Shown in pieces: positions 5,585 to 7,484 of a stretch of 7,484 nucleotides of DNA. Below the pieces are notes generated by a model. That model did no database searches, was not told the origin of the DNA, and worked only from the letters and a program-made list of their open reading frames with translations. Position numbers and translations under genes: made by a program. The stretch is from positions 1,228 to 8,711 of the forward strand of contig DKBI01000040.1 of NCBI GenBank assembly GCA_002451175.1, in the 5' to 3' direction. Source of the stretch: Betaproteobacteria bacterium UBA6904 (lineage in GTDB: Bacteria > Pseudomonadota > Gammaproteobacteria > Burkholderiales > SG8-39). The stretch's first letter is position 1. Every line of letters starts with the position of its first letter.

Positions 5585-6574
5585 ATGAGGCGCAGGAAGT
5601 TCATCGTCGCCGCGGTCGCGACGCTGGCCGCGCCGCCCCTGCTTGCCGAGTTGCCCGGCCGGGCGAGGCGCATCGGCATTCTCAACGCGCGCTCGGCGCC
5701 AAATGAACTCGACGCCGCTTTTCGGGATGGTCTCCGGGAACTTGGCTACGTCGAAGGCCGCACGATCGAGATCGTGCAGCGCTGGGGCGCCAACAGCGAG
5801 GCGCGAGCCGCCGCATTGGCCGCCGAGCTCCTGGCGAGCCAGGTGGAAGTCATCGTCACCGCGACGACGCTCGCCGTCTCGGCGGCCGCACGGGCGACGA
5901 AAACCGTTCCCATCGTGATGGCGGCGTCGGCCGATCCGGTGGCAGCCGGGCTGGTCGAAAGCCTGGCGCGCCCCGGCGGCAACGTCACCGGCCTGACGCT
6001 CGTTTCCACGGATACGGCCGCCAAGCGGCTGCAGCTGCTGCGCGATCTGGTGCCGGCGGCGAAGCGCGTCGCGATTCTCGTCGAGGCGGTGCCCGCCGGA
6101 CAGCAGGGCGCCACGGTGAACGCGCGGCTCATCGCGGAACTCGAGGCGGCGGCGCGGCAGATGGGGATGTCCATCGCGGCGTATCGGGCGCGGAGCGGGC
6201 CTGAGGTCGACGCAGCCTTCGAGGCGCTCCATCGCGAAGGCGCCCAGGCGCTGCTCGTGCAGGTGAGCCGCGTCATGATCGACCATCGCGAGAAGATCAT
6301 CGAGCGCGCGGCGCGCCTCCGGGTGCCGACGCTCTACGAGGTCGAGGGTTTCGCGGACGTCGGCGGACTGCTGTCGTACGGGCCGAGCCTCGCGGACATG
6401 TACCGGCGGGCCGCCGGATACGTGGACCGAATCCTGCGCGGGGCGCGTCCTTCCGCGCTGCCGATCGAGCAGCCCAACAAGTACCACCTGGTCGTCAATC
6501 TCAAGACCGCGCGCGCACTGGGACTTCGCGTGCCGCAGGAAATCCTGCTGCGGGCCGACCGCGTGATCGAATAG
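5585..6574 (+). CDS. ABC-type substrate-binding protein (PF04392 family), orphan
   Basis: A 329-aa exported solute-binding protein. The start at ATG 5585 gives a leader with RRKFI at residues 3-7 (twin-arginine-like), a hydrophobic stretch to ~20 and a likely cleavage after Ala21. A GTG at 5546 would add 13 residues ahead of the leader and is less likely. The mature part matches the PF04392 family: RRIGILN at the first strand, 'FRDGLRELGYVEGRTIEI', 'VEVIVTATTLAVSAA', 'VPIVMAASADPVAAGLVESL', ARPGGNVTGL (128-137), and the hallmark tail PIEQPNKYHLVVNLKTARAL then PQEILLRAD. Such proteins bind small ligands, in known cases amino acids or related compounds, and deliver them to an ABC permease. None is encoded in the window, so it is either an orphan or works with a distant permease. 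The position 4 bp after the zinc-ribbon ORF places it in the operon, which suggests, without proof, that it captures the pathway's substrate. The ribosome binding site is weak. Confidence 0.88.
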   Translation: MRRRKFIVAAVATLAAPPLLAELPGRARRIGILNARSAPNELDAAFRDGLRELGYVEGRTIEIVQRWGANSEARAAALAAELLASQVEVIVTATTLAVSAAARATKTVPIVMAASADPVAAGLVESLARPGGNVTGLTLVSTDTAAKRLQLLRDLVPAAKRVAILVEAVPAGQQGATVNARLIAELEAAARQMGMSIAAYRARSGPEVDAAFEALHREGAQALLVQVSRVMIDHREKIIERAARLRVPTLYEVEGFADVGGLLSYGPSLADMYRRAAGYVDRILRGARPSALPIEQPNKYHLVVNLKTARALGLRVPQEILLRADRVIE

Positions 6575-6581
6575 ATCGCGA

Positions 6582-7484
6582 TCAATAGCCCGAGGTCGTG
6601 TCCACGAGCCCCTCCAGCGGCTCGGCGCGCGCCAGGCGCTTGAGGTTCGCCACGATCCTGGGTATCGCCGTGCGCGGCTCGGTGAGCGCCGCGACGTGGG
6701 GGGTGAGCGTGACGCCCGGGTGGTTCCAGAAGACGTGCGCTTCGTGCAGCGGCTCGCTCTCGAAGACGTCGAGGTAGGCGTGGCTGATGCGGCCCGAATC
6801 GAGCGCGTCGCGCAGGTCCTTCTCGACGACGTGCTCGCCGCGCGCGACGTTGACGAGGCAGGCGCCTTCGGGCATCCGCTCGAACGTGCGCGCGTCGAAC
6901 AGCCCGCGCGTCTCCCGCGTCAGCGGCAGCAGGCAGACGACGAGATCGCTGCGCTCGAGCACGCGCCCCAGGTCCGTCAGGCATTCGACGCTCGCCAGTT
7001 CGCGCGGCCGCCGGCTCCAGCCGAGCACGCGAAAACCGTGCATGGCGAGCGCCTGCGCGGCGACCGACCCGAGCGCGCCGAGCCCGAGGACGCCGATCGT
7101 GCGCTCGATGGCCATCCGCTGCGGCAGCTGGCGCCAGATGCGCGCCGCCTGCTGCGCGCGGTAGCGGAAATGCAAGCGGTGCCAGTCGAGCACGTGCGCG
7201 AGCACGGTCTCCGTCATGGCCGCGATCATGCCGGGATCGATCAGCCGCGCTACCGGCACGCCGCGGGGCAGCGCGGAGTTGGCGAGCAGGCCGTCGACGC
7301 CCATCCAGAGCGAATGGACGAGCTTCAGACGGGGCAGGCGCTCGAACGTGTCGGGCGGCGGATTCGCCACCAGCGCCACGTCGACGTCGGCCGCCGGTTC
7401 GAGGACGAACCTCGCTTCGGGCAGCGCCTTCTCGAGCGCGGGGATCCAGCGATCGGGCGTTTCGCTGGTCGAGGCGAAGAGAAT
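6582..7484 (-). CDS. ghrA: GhrA-like D-isomer 2-hydroxyacid dehydrogenase, N-terminus cut by window
   Basis: The minus-strand frame is open from the window edge to TGA at 6584-6582, giving 300 residues. E. coli GhrA is about 312 aa, and the visible start, ILFASTSE, aligns near its first strand, so only a few residues are missing. The enzyme reduces glyoxylate, hydroxypyruvate or other 2-ketoacids with NAD(P)H in the cytoplasm. Diagnostic features (numbered from the visible edge) are the GLGALG dinucleotide loop at 134-139, followed by WSRRP, where the Arg pair suggests NADPH; the catalytic Arg215 in NVARGEHVVE; Glu244 in DVFESEP; and His263 in TPHVA. 'VLDWHRLHFRYRAQQ' and the tail ending in GY also fit the GhrA subfamily. 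It is convergent with the substrate-binding protein, with 7 bp between stops, so it is not part of the plus-strand operon. An internal GTG at 7379 is not the start, because homology continues upstream of it. Confidence 0.88.
   Translation of the reverse strand: MLFASTSETPDRWIPALEKALPEARFVLEPAADVDVALVANPPPDTFERLPRLKLVHSLWMGVDGLLANSALPRGVPVARLIDPGMIAAMTETVLAHVLDWHRLHFRYRAQQAARIWRQLPQRMAIERTIGVLGLGALGSVAAQALAMHGFRVLGWSRRPRELASVECLTDLGRVLERSDLVVCLLPLTRETRGLFDARTFERMPEGACLVNVARGEHVVEKDLRDALDSGRISHAYLDVFESEPLHEAHVFWNHPGVTLTPHVAALTEPRTAIPRIVANLKRLARAEPLEGLVDTTSGY

Noticed and set aside
6574..6583. Palindrome GATCGCGATC between the convergent stops, as a terminator
   Set aside because: Only 10 bp, no loop and no T-run; likely chance. 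How the two convergent transcripts end is not visible.

Overview
The window is very GC-rich (roughly two thirds or more by eye) and densely coded. It looks like the chromosome of a proteobacterium, probably a betaproteobacterium of the Burkholderiales type. This rests on strong G/C bias at third codon positions, an orphan PF04392-type substrate-binding protein, a GhrA-type dehydrogenase, and a CTGGGGTCTGACCCCAG palindrome. It is an inference; no phylogenetic marker gene is present.

Layout. Positions 1-6574 carry one tightly packed plus-strand run: the 3' end of a short-chain dehydrogenase (1-174); an unusual AHSA1/SRPBCC + glutathione S-transferase fusion (188-1261); a 91-bp gap that starts inside a palindrome; an EntE/DhbE-type aryl-acid adenylating ligase (1353-2984); a TMADH/2,4-dienoyl-CoA-reductase-type FMN/FAD/Fe-S oxidoreductase whose ATG overlaps the ligase stop (2981-4954); an unrecognised 135-aa protein (4968-5375); a 64-aa zinc-ribbon protein (5386-5580); and a periplasmic substrate-binding protein with a twin-arginine-like leader (5585-6574). 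A GhrA-like 2-hydroxyacid dehydrogenase converges from the minus strand (6582 to beyond 7484), leaving only 7 bp between the two stop codons. No RNA gene, CRISPR array, insertion sequence or convincing rho-independent terminator was seen.

How the genes may work together (inference). A carboxylic acid, plausibly aromatic, would be imported with help from the binding protein and adenylated or thioesterified by the ligase. The coupled flavoprotein would then reduce or oxidise it, with the SDR and the GST fusion acting on intermediates. The ligase + flavin ene-reductase + SDR combination superficially resembles the bile-acid bai logic (ligase, BaiCD/BaiH, BaiA). However, the ligase here belongs to the siderophore aryl-acid family, and no carrier protein or siderophore gene is visible.

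The most interesting features are in the flavoprotein. Its iron-sulfur motif has Ser in place of the second Cys, and the positions of the catalytic His in its relatives hold other residues. It is followed by two small uncharacterised ORFs that could be partner proteins. This module is the best candidate here for an undescribed system.
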